Assembly (NCBI GenBank): GCA_033856235.1
Contig: JAWVFI010000157.1
Coordinates: 1 to 49,828, forward strand
Direction of reading: 5' to 3'
Length of the DNA stretch: 49,828 nt
From: DASXRU01 sp033856235
GTDB lineage: Bacteria; Acidobacteriota; Blastocatellia; Pyrinomonadales; Pyrinomonadaceae
Position 1 is the stretch's first letter; each line of letters opens with the position of its first letter. The position numbers and the translations under genes are program-made. Under the pieces are notes generated by a model. That model searched no databases and was not told the DNA's origin. It saw only the letters and a program-made list of their open reading frames with translations. Positions 31,878 to 40,173 of this stretch are shown in pieces.

Positions 31878-32869
31878 TGAAAAGAATCTTCAGCGGCGTT
31901 AAGCCATCAGGTCCGCTTCATCTGGGCAATTATCTCGGCGCGCTGCGAAACTGGGTCGAGCTGCAGCACGAATACGAGAGCTTTTTCTGCATCGTCAATC
32001 TTCACGCGATAACCGTCCCACAGGATCCGGCCGAACTCCGTGAACGAACGCGGGAGACGGCGAGGCTCTACCTGGCTGTAGGAATCGATCCCCAGGTATC
32101 CACCGTCTTCGTTCAATCGGAAGTTGCCGCGCACGCAGAACTCACATGGTTGTTGAACTGCGTCTCGCGCATGTCGGAGCTCGAGCGAATGACGCAGTTC
32201 AAGGACAAGGCCCGCAAGCAAGTTGAAAACATAGGCGTGGGGTTTTTTGATTATCCCGTATTGATGGCGTCTGACATTTTGCTTTATCAAACCGACCTCG
32301 TTCCCGTTGGTGAAGACCAGAAACAACATCTGGAGCTGACGCGCGATCTGGCAATTCGTTTTAATCGCGACTTCGGCGAGACCTTTCGCATACCGGAGGC
32401 CTTTATCCCCAAGGTAGGGGCGCGAATAATGTCGCTCTCCGACCCTTCGAAGAAGATGTCCAAGTCCGATGAAGATGGTGATGCGGGATGCGTCATGCTC
32501 ATGGATACTCCGGACGTCGTGCAACGTAAGTTCAAGCGAGCGGTCACCGATTCCGGGACCGAGATTCGCTTCGACGACAATCGGCCCGCCATCTCGAACC
32601 TCCTGAGCATCTACCAGCTATTAACTGGAAAAGGCCCCGAAGACGTGGAAGCGAACTTCGCCGGAAAAGGCTACGCTACCCTGAAGCAGGAATTGGCGGA
32701 CGTTACGATCGCGTTTCTGCAGCCGCTCCAGGAGCGCGCCGGAGCCATCGACAGTGATAAACTAGACGACATCCTGGAACGTGGCGCAAAGCGAGCACGA
32801 AGTATTGCCAGCTCAACGCTGAGCTCGGCAAAGACGAATATGGGAATTACCGGTGCAAAAAGAGACTGA
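31877..32869 (+). CDS. trpS: Tryptophanyl-tRNA synthetase
   Basis: 330 residues, class I synthetase that charges tRNA-Trp. The HIGH-type motif is PLHLGNYLG (residues 13-21) and KMSKS is at about 193-197 in SKKMSKSDEDGD. QFKDKA and PVGEDQKQH are typical TrpRS segments. The M50 protease stop (TAA, 31875-31877) overlaps its ATG, and its end overlaps scpA by 17 bases, so the run is tightly packed, as in many bacteria where trpS precedes scpAB. Confidence 0.97.
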   Translation: MKRIFSGVKPSGPLHLGNYLGALRNWVELQHEYESFFCIVNLHAITVPQDPAELRERTRETARLYLAVGIDPQVSTVFVQSEVAAHAELTWLLNCVSRMSELERMTQFKDKARKQVENIGVGFFDYPVLMASDILLYQTDLVPVGEDQKQHLELTRDLAIRFNRDFGETFRIPEAFIPKVGARIMSLSDPSKKMSKSDEDGDAGCVMLMDTPDVVQRKFKRAVTDSGTEIRFDDNRPAISNLLSIYQLLTGKGPEDVEANFAGKGYATLKQELADVTIAFLQPLQERAGAIDSDKLDDILERGAKRARSIASSTLSSAKTNMGITGAKRD

Positions 32870-33698
32870 AATCAAGATCGACGAGACTCAGGAGATAGAA
32901 CCGGTGGCCGAATCTGCGCCGTCTTCATCTGTAGTTCCAGCCACCATCAACGTTGCCGGCGCCAGCCCGGAGATTTCTTCAAATTTGGACGGCGAAGAAC
33001 TGAAGATCACTTTGGGTGAATTCGCCGGCCCGCTCGACTTGCTATTGCACCTTATCCGGCAGGAACAGGTTGATATCTATGACATTCCGGTGGGCCGCAT
33101 CACCGAGGAATATCTCCGTTACCTGCAGCTGATGAAGGATCTGGATATCGCCCTGGCCGGCGATTTTCTGGTGATGGCTTCGACGCTGATTGAGCTCAAG
33201 TCGCGGATGCTGCTGCCGCGCGATCCGTCGGCGGAGGGCGCGACAGAGGACGAGTTGGATCCGCGGGCGGAACTAATTAATCGTCTGCTGGAGCATGAAA
33301 AGTTCAAAGCCGCGGCGCAAATGCTTTGGTCGCGAGCGACGGTAGAGCGGGCGGTCTTTGGACGCGCGGAACTTGAGACCGACAAGCAGAATCCAGAGGT
33401 AGCAGTAGGCCTTTTCGATCTACTCACCGTGTTTCAAAAGATCCTGGCGCGTCACAAGGACGAAGTGCTGATGGAAATAGAGCGCGAAGAGATCAGCATG
33501 AGCGACATGATTGACCGCTTGCGGAACATGGTCCGGTCAGCGGGCGAGCTAAACCTGGTGAAGTTCTTCGAACAGGCGCGCTCGCGCCGGGAGCTGGTCA
33601 TCGCGTTTCTTTCAATTCTGGAACTGGTGCGCGCTAGTGAAATCTCGCTTTTCCAGCGCGAGACCTTTGGCGAAATTACCGCTCGCAGTATTGGCTAA
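32853..33698 (+). CDS. scpA: Segregation and condensation protein A
   Basis: 281 residues from a GTG. The kleisin core starts about residue 50: LGEFAGPLDLLLHLIRQEQVDIYDIPVGRI, the segment that contacts the SMC coiled coil, then helical regions and a C-terminal winged-helix (SFLSILELVRASEISL). ScpA links the SMC heads and ScpB in chromosome condensation. The N-terminal about 45 residues are an acidic, low-complexity extension. It overlaps trpS by 17 bases and scpB by one base, consistent with coupled synthesis. SMC is not in the window. Confidence 0.93.
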   Translation: MQKETEIKIDETQEIEPVAESAPSSSVVPATINVAGASPEISSNLDGEELKITLGEFAGPLDLLLHLIRQEQVDIYDIPVGRITEEYLRYLQLMKDLDIALAGDFLVMASTLIELKSRMLLPRDPSAEGATEDELDPRAELINRLLEHEKFKAAAQMLWSRATVERAVFGRAELETDKQNPEVAVGLFDLLTVFQKILARHKDEVLMEIEREEISMSDMIDRLRNMVRSAGELNLVKFFEQARSRRELVIAFLSILELVRASEISLFQRETFGEITARSIG

Positions 33699-34378
33699 TG
33701 ACGATGAAAGCAAGAGAACAAGAGACGGAGGAAGCCACAGATTCCGCTTCGGACGGCAAGTCCATCGAGGATGTCACGGCGCTTGAGTCCGAGCAGTCTG
33801 AGGCTAGTGACGACGCTCCATCGCTGAGCGGACAGGTCACGTTGAGTCCCACAGAATTGGCTGCGGTCATTGAAGCGTTGGTGTTCGTGGCTGATGAGCC
33901 TCTGAGCTTGAAAACTGTCGCGGAGGTTTTGAGGACTGGGCAGGACGAAGTTCAGGAGGCCATGGAACAGCTGGCCCAGGAATTCAACGCGCGAGATGGT
34001 GGTCTGCATTTGCGGGAGATTGCCGGCGGATGGCAGTTCGCGACGCGTCCCGAACATCATGAGTATGTTCGGGCGTTCTTGAAATCGCGCCCCAGCGCGA
34101 AGTTGTCGCTGGCTTCCCTGGAAACGCTGGCGGTCATTGCCTACAAACAACCCATCACTGTTCCAGAGATCCTGGAGATCCGTGGCGTGCAGTCGCCGTC
34201 AGCGATCAAGACTTTGTTGGACAAGCGTCTGATCGTGGCCAAAGGCCGGAAAGAAGCCATCGGGCGGCCCATGATGTACGGCACGTCCAGGGAGTTTCTG
34301 ATTCAGTTTGGCTTGAAGGATTTATCGGAACTGCCCAGCATTGAGGACTTCGAAGACTTAGCGGGCGGCGCATCGTAA
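33698..34378 (+). CDS. scpB: Segregation and condensation protein B
   Basis: 226 residues. Winged-helix protein that binds ScpA and bridges SMC heads. Family signatures: ELAAVIEALVFVADEPLSLK, GGWQFATRPEH, LAVIAYKQPITVPEILEIRGV and IKTLLDKRLIVAKGRKEAIGRPMMYGTS. A Ser/Asp/Glu-rich N-terminal extension of about 50 residues precedes the core, like the extension in ScpA. Starts at ATG 33698, one base inside scpA; a second ATG (33704) is two codons on. Followed by a terminator-like hairpin. Confidence 0.93.
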   Translation: MTMKAREQETEEATDSASDGKSIEDVTALESEQSEASDDAPSLSGQVTLSPTELAAVIEALVFVADEPLSLKTVAEVLRTGQDEVQEAMEQLAQEFNARDGGLHLREIAGGWQFATRPEHHEYVRAFLKSRPSAKLSLASLETLAVIAYKQPITVPEILEIRGVQSPSAIKTLLDKRLIVAKGRKEAIGRPMMYGTSREFLIQFGLKDLSELPSIEDFEDLAGGAS

Positions 34379-34389
34379 GAAAGTAGGTT

Positions 34390-34441
34390 AGCAGAAGGCA
34401 AGCAGAGGTATGACTTCGATCCTGTTGCTTTCTGCTTTTTT
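34390..34441 (+). terminator. Terminator-like hairpin abutting the rluB start
   Basis: AGCAGAAGGCAAGCAG (34390-34405) pairs with CTGTTGCTTTCTGCT (34422-34436) with one bulge and a few mismatches; the 16-base loop is followed by six T residues ending exactly at the rluB ATG. This is a textbook intrinsic terminator shape after scpB. Because no space remains for a ribosome-binding site, it also forms the immediate leader of rluB. Confidence 0.75.
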
Positions 34442-35227
34442 ATGGAATCTCGTCTTCAAAAATTAATCGCCGCAGCTGGAATTGTTTCGCGGCGCCATGC
34501 GGAAGAACTGATCACAGCGGGAGAGGTGACGGTCAACGGCAAGGTTGTAACTACCTTGGGCGCGAAGGCCGATCCCGATAACGACCACATCAAAGTGCGT
34601 GGACGATTGATTAACCCGCGCCTCGATCGTCGCCAGAAGATATATGTCCTGCTGAACAAGCCGAAGGGCTACCTGACGAGTTTGGCTGACCCGGAAGGCC
34701 GTCCGCTGGTCACCGAGTTCATCCCGGCGTCGCTGGGCCGGCTTCACCCTGTGGGTCGTCTGGATTTCAATACTGAGGGTCTGCTGTTGCTGACCAACGA
34801 CGGAGAGTTGACGAATTTCATTACCTCTGCTCGCAACAAAGTAAAAAAAGTCTATGACGTAAAGGTAAAAGGTGTTCCTACGGACAAAGCTATCGAGCGC
34901 CTTCGTCGCGGAGTCACTCTCGACGACGGAATTCGATCTGCGCCGGTTCAAATTAAGCAAACTTATGCCACCGCCACCAATGCCTGGTACGAGGTGGTGT
35001 TGCATGAGGGTCGCAATCAACAAATTCGACGGATGTTTGAAGTTGTCGGTCACTCGGTGGTTAAGCTGCGGCGCAGTGCGATTGGATTCATCAGGGATGA
35101 AAAATTGGCGCCTGGCCAGTGGCGTTTGTTGACTAGTGCTGAAGTCTCGCGGCTCACCCGGCCGCCGCGGAAGGCTCCTCATGCGCGGCCTGACACCGGG
35201 GGCGTTCACGGTGCGCGGAGCCGTTGA
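34442..35227 (+). CDS. rluB: RsuA/RluB-family 23S rRNA pseudouridine synthase
   Basis: 261 residues. An N-terminal S4 RNA-binding domain (RLQKLIAAAGIVSRRHAEEL) is followed by the catalytic domain with GRLDFNTEGLLLLTNDGEL, the aspartate near residue 106 being the conserved catalytic one. The subfamily modifies 23S rRNA (U2605 in Escherichia coli) or 16S (RsuA); context after scpAB favours RluB. The C-terminal tail is basic and Pro-rich. The ATG follows directly after a T-tract with no Shine-Dalgarno sequence, yet the N-terminus starts like other family members, so it may be initiated leaderlessly. Confidence 0.92.
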   Translation: MESRLQKLIAAAGIVSRRHAEELITAGEVTVNGKVVTTLGAKADPDNDHIKVRGRLINPRLDRRQKIYVLLNKPKGYLTSLADPEGRPLVTEFIPASLGRLHPVGRLDFNTEGLLLLTNDGELTNFITSARNKVKKVYDVKVKGVPTDKAIERLRRGVTLDDGIRSAPVQIKQTYATATNAWYEVVLHEGRNQQIRRMFEVVGHSVVKLRRSAIGFIRDEKLAPGQWRLLTSAEVSRLTRPPRKAPHARPDTGGVHGARSR

Positions 35228-35250
35228 GGTACAATGGGGTTCGAATAAAA

Positions 35251-35316
35251 ATCGAGTTTCGGGTGTGCGAGTTTCGAGTTGTAGAGTTCGAAGCTGCGCT
35301 TTCCGGAACTCGAATC
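35251..35316 (+). repeat. GAGTTTCGAG low-complexity tract
   Basis: Between rluB and the acyl-CoA dehydrogenase gene, units such as CGAGTTTCGGG, CGAGTTTCGAG, AGAGTTCGAAG and GAACTCGAAT recur, with a GAGTTC/GAACTC pairing around a short loop. No coding content. Reminiscent of simple GAGTTTC-type intergenic repeats. Confidence 0.4.
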
Positions 35317-35344
35317 TTTGTGATGGGTTGAAAAGGAAGCCGGG

Positions 35345-36493
35345 ATGGATTTTGAGCTCGACGCCGAGCAATTACAGGTAAAGATGAGTGTCCGTGAATT
35401 TGCGGAAGCAGAGATTGCGCCGCACGTCATGGAGTGGGACGAGGCCCAGCACTTTCCTGTCGAGCTGCAACCAAAGTTGGCCGACCTGGGTCTGATGGGA
35501 AGTATTTTCCCCGAGGAGTATGGCGGAGCGGGCTTAGGCTACATTGAATACGCCACGATCATCGAAGAACTGTCCCGCGTTGATGGCTCGATCGGGATCT
35601 CGATCGCTGCTCACACCTCGCTTTGCTCCAATCATATTTATGAATTCGGGTCAGAAGCGCAAAAACAGAAGTTCTTAGTACCCCTGGCGCGAGGTGAACA
35701 GTTGGGAGCCTGGGGATTGACGGAGCCCAGCGCCGGTTCCGATGCTTCGGGAACACGCTCCACGGCTGTGCGACAGAATGGTGGCTGGCTGGTGAACGGC
35801 GCAAAAAACTTCATCACTCATGCTATCCACGCCGATACTTGCGTAGCTGTAGCCTCGACCGATCGCAGTAAGGGGAACAAGGGAATTACGGCTTTCATTT
35901 TTGAAAAGGGAACCAAAGGGTTCTCGCCGGCAAAGAAGGAGAACAAGCTTGGCCTCCGCGCATCGGAAACAGCGAGTGTAGTTTTTGAAGACTGTCAGGT
36001 GTCCGATGAGAACCGGCTCGGCGAGGAAGGGATGGGATTCATCAATGCGATGCAAGTGCTGGATGGCGGACGCATTTCTATTGCGGCCCTGGCGCTGGGC
36101 ATAGCGCAGGGGGCTTATGAATCGGCCCTGAGCTACGCGAAGGAGCGGGAACAGTTTGGCAAGCCCATCGCCGAGTTTCAAGGCATTCAGTTTAAGCTGG
36201 CCGATATGGCAACGCAGATTGCGGCTGCCCGGCTGTTGATCTATCGCGCCGCCTATTTGAAAGACAACGGAAAAAAAGTTACCAGGGAATCGTCGATGGC
36301 CAAGCTCTTCGCTTCTGAAGTGAGTGTCAGAGTATGTGAGGAGGCGATTCAAATTCACGGCGGATATGGTTACACTAAAGACTATCCTGCGGAAAAGTAC
36401 TGGCGAGACTCCAAGCTCTGTACGATTGGCGAAGGGACATCAGAGATTCAGCGTCTGGTTATCGCGCGCGAAATCCTGAGGAATGGCGCATGA
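35345..36493 (+). CDS. Acyl-CoA dehydrogenase
   Basis: 382 residues, full length. FAD enzyme that introduces the alpha-beta double bond in acyl-CoA esters. Seen: WGLTEPSAGSDASG (FAD and substrate loop), REQFGKPIAEFQGIQFKLAD, IQIHGGYGYTKDYPAEKYWRD, and the catalytic glutamate Glu363 in GEGTSEIQR. The latter placement is that of short-chain or branched-chain enzymes (butyryl-, isobutyryl-, 2-methylbutyryl-CoA), not isovaleryl or long-chain types. Followed 30 bases later by meaB, suggesting use in branched-chain amino acid or propionate-linked oxidation. Shine-Dalgarno AAGGAAG precedes the ATG. Confidence 0.94.
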   Translation: MDFELDAEQLQVKMSVREFAEAEIAPHVMEWDEAQHFPVELQPKLADLGLMGSIFPEEYGGAGLGYIEYATIIEELSRVDGSIGISIAAHTSLCSNHIYEFGSEAQKQKFLVPLARGEQLGAWGLTEPSAGSDASGTRSTAVRQNGGWLVNGAKNFITHAIHADTCVAVASTDRSKGNKGITAFIFEKGTKGFSPAKKENKLGLRASETASVVFEDCQVSDENRLGEEGMGFINAMQVLDGGRISIAALALGIAQGAYESALSYAKEREQFGKPIAEFQGIQFKLADMATQIAAARLLIYRAAYLKDNGKKVTRESSMAKLFASEVSVRVCEEAIQIHGGYGYTKDYPAEKYWRDSKLCTIGEGTSEIQRLVIAREILRNGA

Positions 36494-36523
36494 TTAATAA
36501 GGGCGCTCGATGCAATTTGAGAG

Positions 36524-37504
36524 ATGAACCCAGTGGCTGACACCAGGTCACTCGTGGAGCGGATCACTACGGGTGATCTGCGTGCCATAGCCCGTGCGAT
36601 TTCTACTGTGGAAAATGCCGGCGAGGGCGCAGCGGATCTGATGAAAGCGATTTTTCCGCTCACTGGCTCATCATTGATCGTCGGAATTACGGGAGCGCCG
36701 GGCGCCGGGAAGTCTTCACTGGTCGATAAGCTGGCGATGCTGTATCGACAGCGCGGCGAACGAGTGGGGATCATTGCGGTCGATCCCTCAAGCCCATTTA
36801 CTGGCGGCGCGATCCTGGGTGATAGGATTCGCATGCAGGCCCTGGGTTTGGACAAAGGGGTTTTCATCCGCTCGATGGCTACGCGGGGAAACCTGGGCGG
36901 CCTGGCGCGCGCAACTGCCGACGCGGTCGCTATTCTCGATGCCGCAGGTTTTGCGAAGATCATCGTTGAGACTGTCGGCGTGGGCCAGGATGAAGTCGAG
37001 ATTGTTAAGACCGCGGACGTTTGCGTTGTGGTGCTGGTTCCAGGGATGGGCGACGACATCCAGACCATCAAGGCCGGAATAATGGAGATAGGAGATGTCT
37101 TCGTAGTTAATAAAGCTGATCGCGAGGGCGTCCTGCGGACAGAAAAAGAGTTGGAAGCATTGCTGAGTTTGGCGACCCGCGAAGATGAATGGCAACCACC
37201 AATTGTCAAAACGGTGGCCATTGAGAACAAGGGAACCGAAGAGCTAGCCCGCGTCATCGAACACTATCGAGAGTCTCAAAGCGGCGCATCAGACTCCAGC
37301 GGCCGCCGCCAGTCAATCGCCAAATGGCGAATCGTAGAATTGCTACAAGAACGCTTGCTGGCAAAAGTCCTTAACGGGAAATTCGCATCTGAAGCGCTTG
37401 AGAGACTATCCATTGAAGTAGCCGCTAAGCGGCGTGATCCCTATTCGGCTGTAGAGGAACTTATGGAACAGGAATCAGGGCGCAATCAGGCCAGCACTCA
37501 ATAA
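36524..37504 (+). CDS. meaB: Methylmalonyl-CoA mutase-associated GTPase MeaB
   Basis: 326 residues of the G3E family. Walker A GAPGAGKSS (about residues 56-64), the DPSSPFTGGAILGDRIRMQ segment and VVNKADREG (G4 motif) are typical of MeaB/ArgK. MeaB protects adenosylcobalamin-dependent methylmalonyl-CoA mutase and gates cofactor loading. The mutase genes are not in this window. The next gene, two bases later, is the epimerase that supplies the mutase with the right stereoisomer, so the context confirms the assignment. Confidence 0.95.
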   Translation: MNPVADTRSLVERITTGDLRAIARAISTVENAGEGAADLMKAIFPLTGSSLIVGITGAPGAGKSSLVDKLAMLYRQRGERVGIIAVDPSSPFTGGAILGDRIRMQALGLDKGVFIRSMATRGNLGGLARATADAVAILDAAGFAKIIVETVGVGQDEVEIVKTADVCVVVLVPGMGDDIQTIKAGIMEIGDVFVVNKADREGVLRTEKELEALLSLATREDEWQPPIVKTVAIENKGTEELARVIEHYRESQSGASDSSGRRQSIAKWRIVELLQERLLAKVLNGKFASEALERLSIEVAAKRRDPYSAVEELMEQESGRNQASTQ

Positions 37505-37506
37505 TC

Positions 37507-37908
37507 ATGAAGATTGATCACATCGGAATTGCCACCCAAAGCATTGATGAAGCGAGTGCTTTTTGGCGGGAAGCACTGGGTTTGGAAATGTGTAGTTCTG
37601 AGGAAGTGGCCGATCAGGGCGTGCGTGTATCTATGCTTCCGACCGGAGAGTCGCGCATTGAATTGCTTGAGCCTACCAGCACTAATTCGCCCATCGCACG
37701 GTTTCTGGAGAAACGGGGCGCGGGAATTCATCACATAGCGTTCCGAGTGGACGACATTCGCGTTGCTTTGCAGCAACTGAGCGCGAAGGGTACTCGGTTG
37801 ATTGATGAAACGCCGCGCTCGGGCGCCGATGGGTGCCTGGTAGCATTTATTCATCCGTCAGCCACGGGAGGTGTGCTGGTGGAATTAGTGGAACACGCGC
37901 AGAAATAG
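37507..37908 (+). CDS. mce: Methylmalonyl-CoA epimerase
   Basis: 133 residues, VOC fold. Converts (2S)- to (2R)-methylmalonyl-CoA for the mutase. Metal ligands expected: His5 in KIDHIGIAT, His in GIHHIAFRV and the Glu in GVLVELVEH, all present. Starts two bases after the meaB stop, so it is in the same operon. A divalent metal (usually cobalt or manganese) is bound in the family. Confidence 0.94.
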   Translation: MKIDHIGIATQSIDEASAFWREALGLEMCSSEEVADQGVRVSMLPTGESRIELLEPTSTNSPIARFLEKRGAGIHHIAFRVDDIRVALQQLSAKGTRLIDETPRSGADGCLVAFIHPSATGGVLVELVEHAQK

Positions 37909-37933
37909 AAATTGAAAGGACCGGAACTTAACT

Positions 37934-39259
37934 TTGACTTCTACAACTAAAGCATGGATTGCCGCCGCAGTGGGCATTGTCTTCGCAGCGGGTTTGATTG
38001 GTTGGCAGGTAATCGCGCGGCGTCATGCCGCGGTTAATCTTACCGCGGAAGATATGACCTTGATTGCGGCCGACCAGGCCCCTCAAACTCGCGCGCGGCT
38101 GGCCGCAGATGAAGGGCAGCGGAAAGAGTTTGCGAAGAATCTGCGCGAACTGCTGGCGGTGGCTGAAGAAGCGCGGGCGAAGGGCGTCGCAGATCGTCCC
38201 GAGATGAAACGCCAGCTAGAGCTAATGCGCGCACTCGCTGTTTCCCAGAGCTACACCTCTTCGCAGTCAGAGAGCACCCCCAGCGCGCCCCCGGCAACTG
38301 TGTCTGATGCCGAGATTGAGGCGTTCTTCAAAGAGCCGGGCCAGGAAGAGCGATTTAACCAGTTCATTAAGGACGCTCAGGAGCGCAATCCTCAGCTGAA
38401 GGGTTCGCAAATCCCTGACGAGCAAATGCAGCAGGCCAAGCATCAACTGGGACAAGTTCTGGTAAACGCCCGCAAAGCGGCAGCCGCCGGTTTTGATAAG
38501 AAACGAAATGTTCAATTGCAGATCATGCTGCAGGAGGCGCGGGCCCTGGCCTCCGCCTATGCCGAGGAAAACCTTAACCCGGAGAAGAATGCATCCATCA
38601 AAGCCAGTGACGCGGAGATAAAGGACTACATAGCGAAACATCCGGAACTCGATGAAGGTCAAGCCCGATCAAAAGCTGAAGAGGTTTTGAAACGGGCGCG
38701 TGCGGGTGAGGATTTCGCGGGCTTGGTTAAGGAGTTTTCGTCCGATCCTGGGAGCAAAGACAAAGGTGGCGACTTGGATTGGTTCGGACGGGGAAAGATG
38801 GTTAAAGCTTTCGAAGACGCGGCTTTCGCGCTCAAGCCCGGGGAAATTAGTAGCGTGGTTGAATCGCCGTTTGGCTTTCACATAATCAAGCTGGAGGGCC
38901 GACGCAACGGAAAGTCCGATGACGGCAAGCCCGAAGAACAAATACACGCGCGGCATATTTTGGTTGCGAAATCGGCGCAGGCGAATCCTTTTGGACCTCC
39001 GAAATCGGGCAATGATCAGGCGCGCGAGGCGATCGAGCAGGAAAAAGAAAAGAAATTACTCGACGAGATTGTTAGCCGTTCGAAGGTTACCGTCGCCGAG
39101 AATTTTCAAGTAACGGCTCCGCCACCATCGGAACAACCACAGTTCCCAGGGTTCATGCCGCAAGGGCCTGAACCTAATCAGGAACCTTCTGCTCCCTCTG
39201 GCGAAGTGCCAAACAAGGGCGGAAAGCCGGCTCCTCCACGTAAGGGTGGCAAGGGTTAA
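37934..39259 (+). CDS. Exported parvulin-type peptidyl-prolyl isomerase with rearranged PpiC domain
   Basis: 441 residues from a TTG. An N-terminal membrane anchor (WIAAAVGIVFAAGLIGW) puts the rest in the periplasm. Residues about 30-220 are a helical SurA/PpiD-like chaperone part. The parvulin core at about 235-315 has GEDFAGLVKEFSSDPGSKDK, GGDLDWFGRGKMVKAFEDAAF and SPFGFHIIKLEG. Normally this core begins with an xxARHILV strand; here that strand is missing from the front, and IHARHILVAKS lies directly after the core (about 333-343). The domain is therefore either circularly permuted or followed by a truncated second copy. The tail is Pro/Gly-rich. Probably assists folding of envelope proteins. 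Confidence 0.85.
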   Translation: MTSTTKAWIAAAVGIVFAAGLIGWQVIARRHAAVNLTAEDMTLIAADQAPQTRARLAADEGQRKEFAKNLRELLAVAEEARAKGVADRPEMKRQLELMRALAVSQSYTSSQSESTPSAPPATVSDAEIEAFFKEPGQEERFNQFIKDAQERNPQLKGSQIPDEQMQQAKHQLGQVLVNARKAAAAGFDKKRNVQLQIMLQEARALASAYAEENLNPEKNASIKASDAEIKDYIAKHPELDEGQARSKAEEVLKRARAGEDFAGLVKEFSSDPGSKDKGGDLDWFGRGKMVKAFEDAAFALKPGEISSVVESPFGFHIIKLEGRRNGKSDDGKPEEQIHARHILVAKSAQANPFGPPKSGNDQAREAIEQEKEKKLLDEIVSRSKVTVAENFQVTAPPPSEQPQFPGFMPQGPEPNQEPSAPSGEVPNKGGKPAPPRKGGKG

Positions 39260-39292
39260 GGAATTACATTACTTAGCTTAACGTGATCAGCC

Positions 39293-40132
39293 ATGATCCA
39301 GTTCGGAGATTATCGCGTCCACGTTGTTCCCGATGCTGAGTTTCGGCTGGATGGCGGCGCCATGTTCGGAGTAGTTCCGAGGGCCCTCTGGTCCATCGTG
39401 GCGCCGCCCGATGCCGACAATCGCATCAGACTGAACATGAATTGTCTCTTGATTGAAGCTGATGGTGAAAAGATTCTTATCGATACCGGTATCGGGGACA
39501 AGTGGTCGGCGAAGCACCGTGGGATGTACGGCATTGAACGCCGACATACTCTGGGTGATTCCCTGGAAAGCATCGCGGGAGTAAAGCCCGAACAGATCAC
39601 AATGGTGGTCAACACCCACCTGCATTTCGATCATGCGGGAGGGAACACTCGGTTGACTGCCGGCGGTGAGGCTGTACCAACGTTTCCAAATGCACGTTAC
39701 CTGGTTTCGCGCGCCGAACATAAACATGCGGAGTGTCCCTCCGAACGTGACCAAGCAAGTTATTTTTCGGAGAATTGGCGGCCCTTGCAGGCGACGGGTC
39801 AACTGGATCTGCAAGAAGCAAACTATGAGTTGGCGCCAGGCGTGTGCATGGAAACTTATGCGGGCCACAATCGCTCAATGCAATGCCTTAGACTGGAGCA
39901 AGATGGCAGGGTCCTGTTTGGCTTTGCGGATTTGATTCCGACACGGGCGCACGTGAGGCTTCCTTGGATCATGGGATATGATTTGTTTCCAGTAGAAACG
40001 CTTGAAGCAAAGAAAAACCTGCTGCCTCAAGCCGTGCGAGAGGGTTGGATGTGTCTGTTCTATCACGATCCTGATGTGCCTTTAGGGTACATCGTTGAGG
40101 ATTCCGGTAAGTTGAAGGTTCAAGCAGTGTAG
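39293..40132 (+). CDS. Metallo-beta-lactamase-fold hydrolase (YtnP/lactonase-like)
   Basis: 279 residues. The zinc motif is THLHFDHAGG (HxHxDH, near residue 107-116), with SRAEHKHAE, GHNRSM and YHDP supplying further ligand candidates. The sequence GDKW and the order of motifs resemble YtnP-like lactonases and other glyoxalase II relatives, but substrate cannot be assigned. No signal peptide, so cytoplasmic. Co-directional with neighbours (34 bases after ppiC, 42 before mtnP). Confidence 0.85.
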   Translation: MIQFGDYRVHVVPDAEFRLDGGAMFGVVPRALWSIVAPPDADNRIRLNMNCLLIEADGEKILIDTGIGDKWSAKHRGMYGIERRHTLGDSLESIAGVKPEQITMVVNTHLHFDHAGGNTRLTAGGEAVPTFPNARYLVSRAEHKHAECPSERDQASYFSENWRPLQATGQLDLQEANYELAPGVCMETYAGHNRSMQCLRLEQDGRVLFGFADLIPTRAHVRLPWIMGYDLFPVETLEAKKNLLPQAVREGWMCLFYHDPDVPLGYIVEDSGKLKVQAV

Positions 40133-40173
40133 TTGAAGCAGTTATTGAAAAAACGACGGCGTCGCGGTAAAAA

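Noticed and set aside
34463..35371. A 302-residue open frame on the minus strand
   Set aside because: It lies wholly opposite rluB, whose protein has a clear S4 domain and a catalytic motif; the antisense frame shows no recognisable motif.
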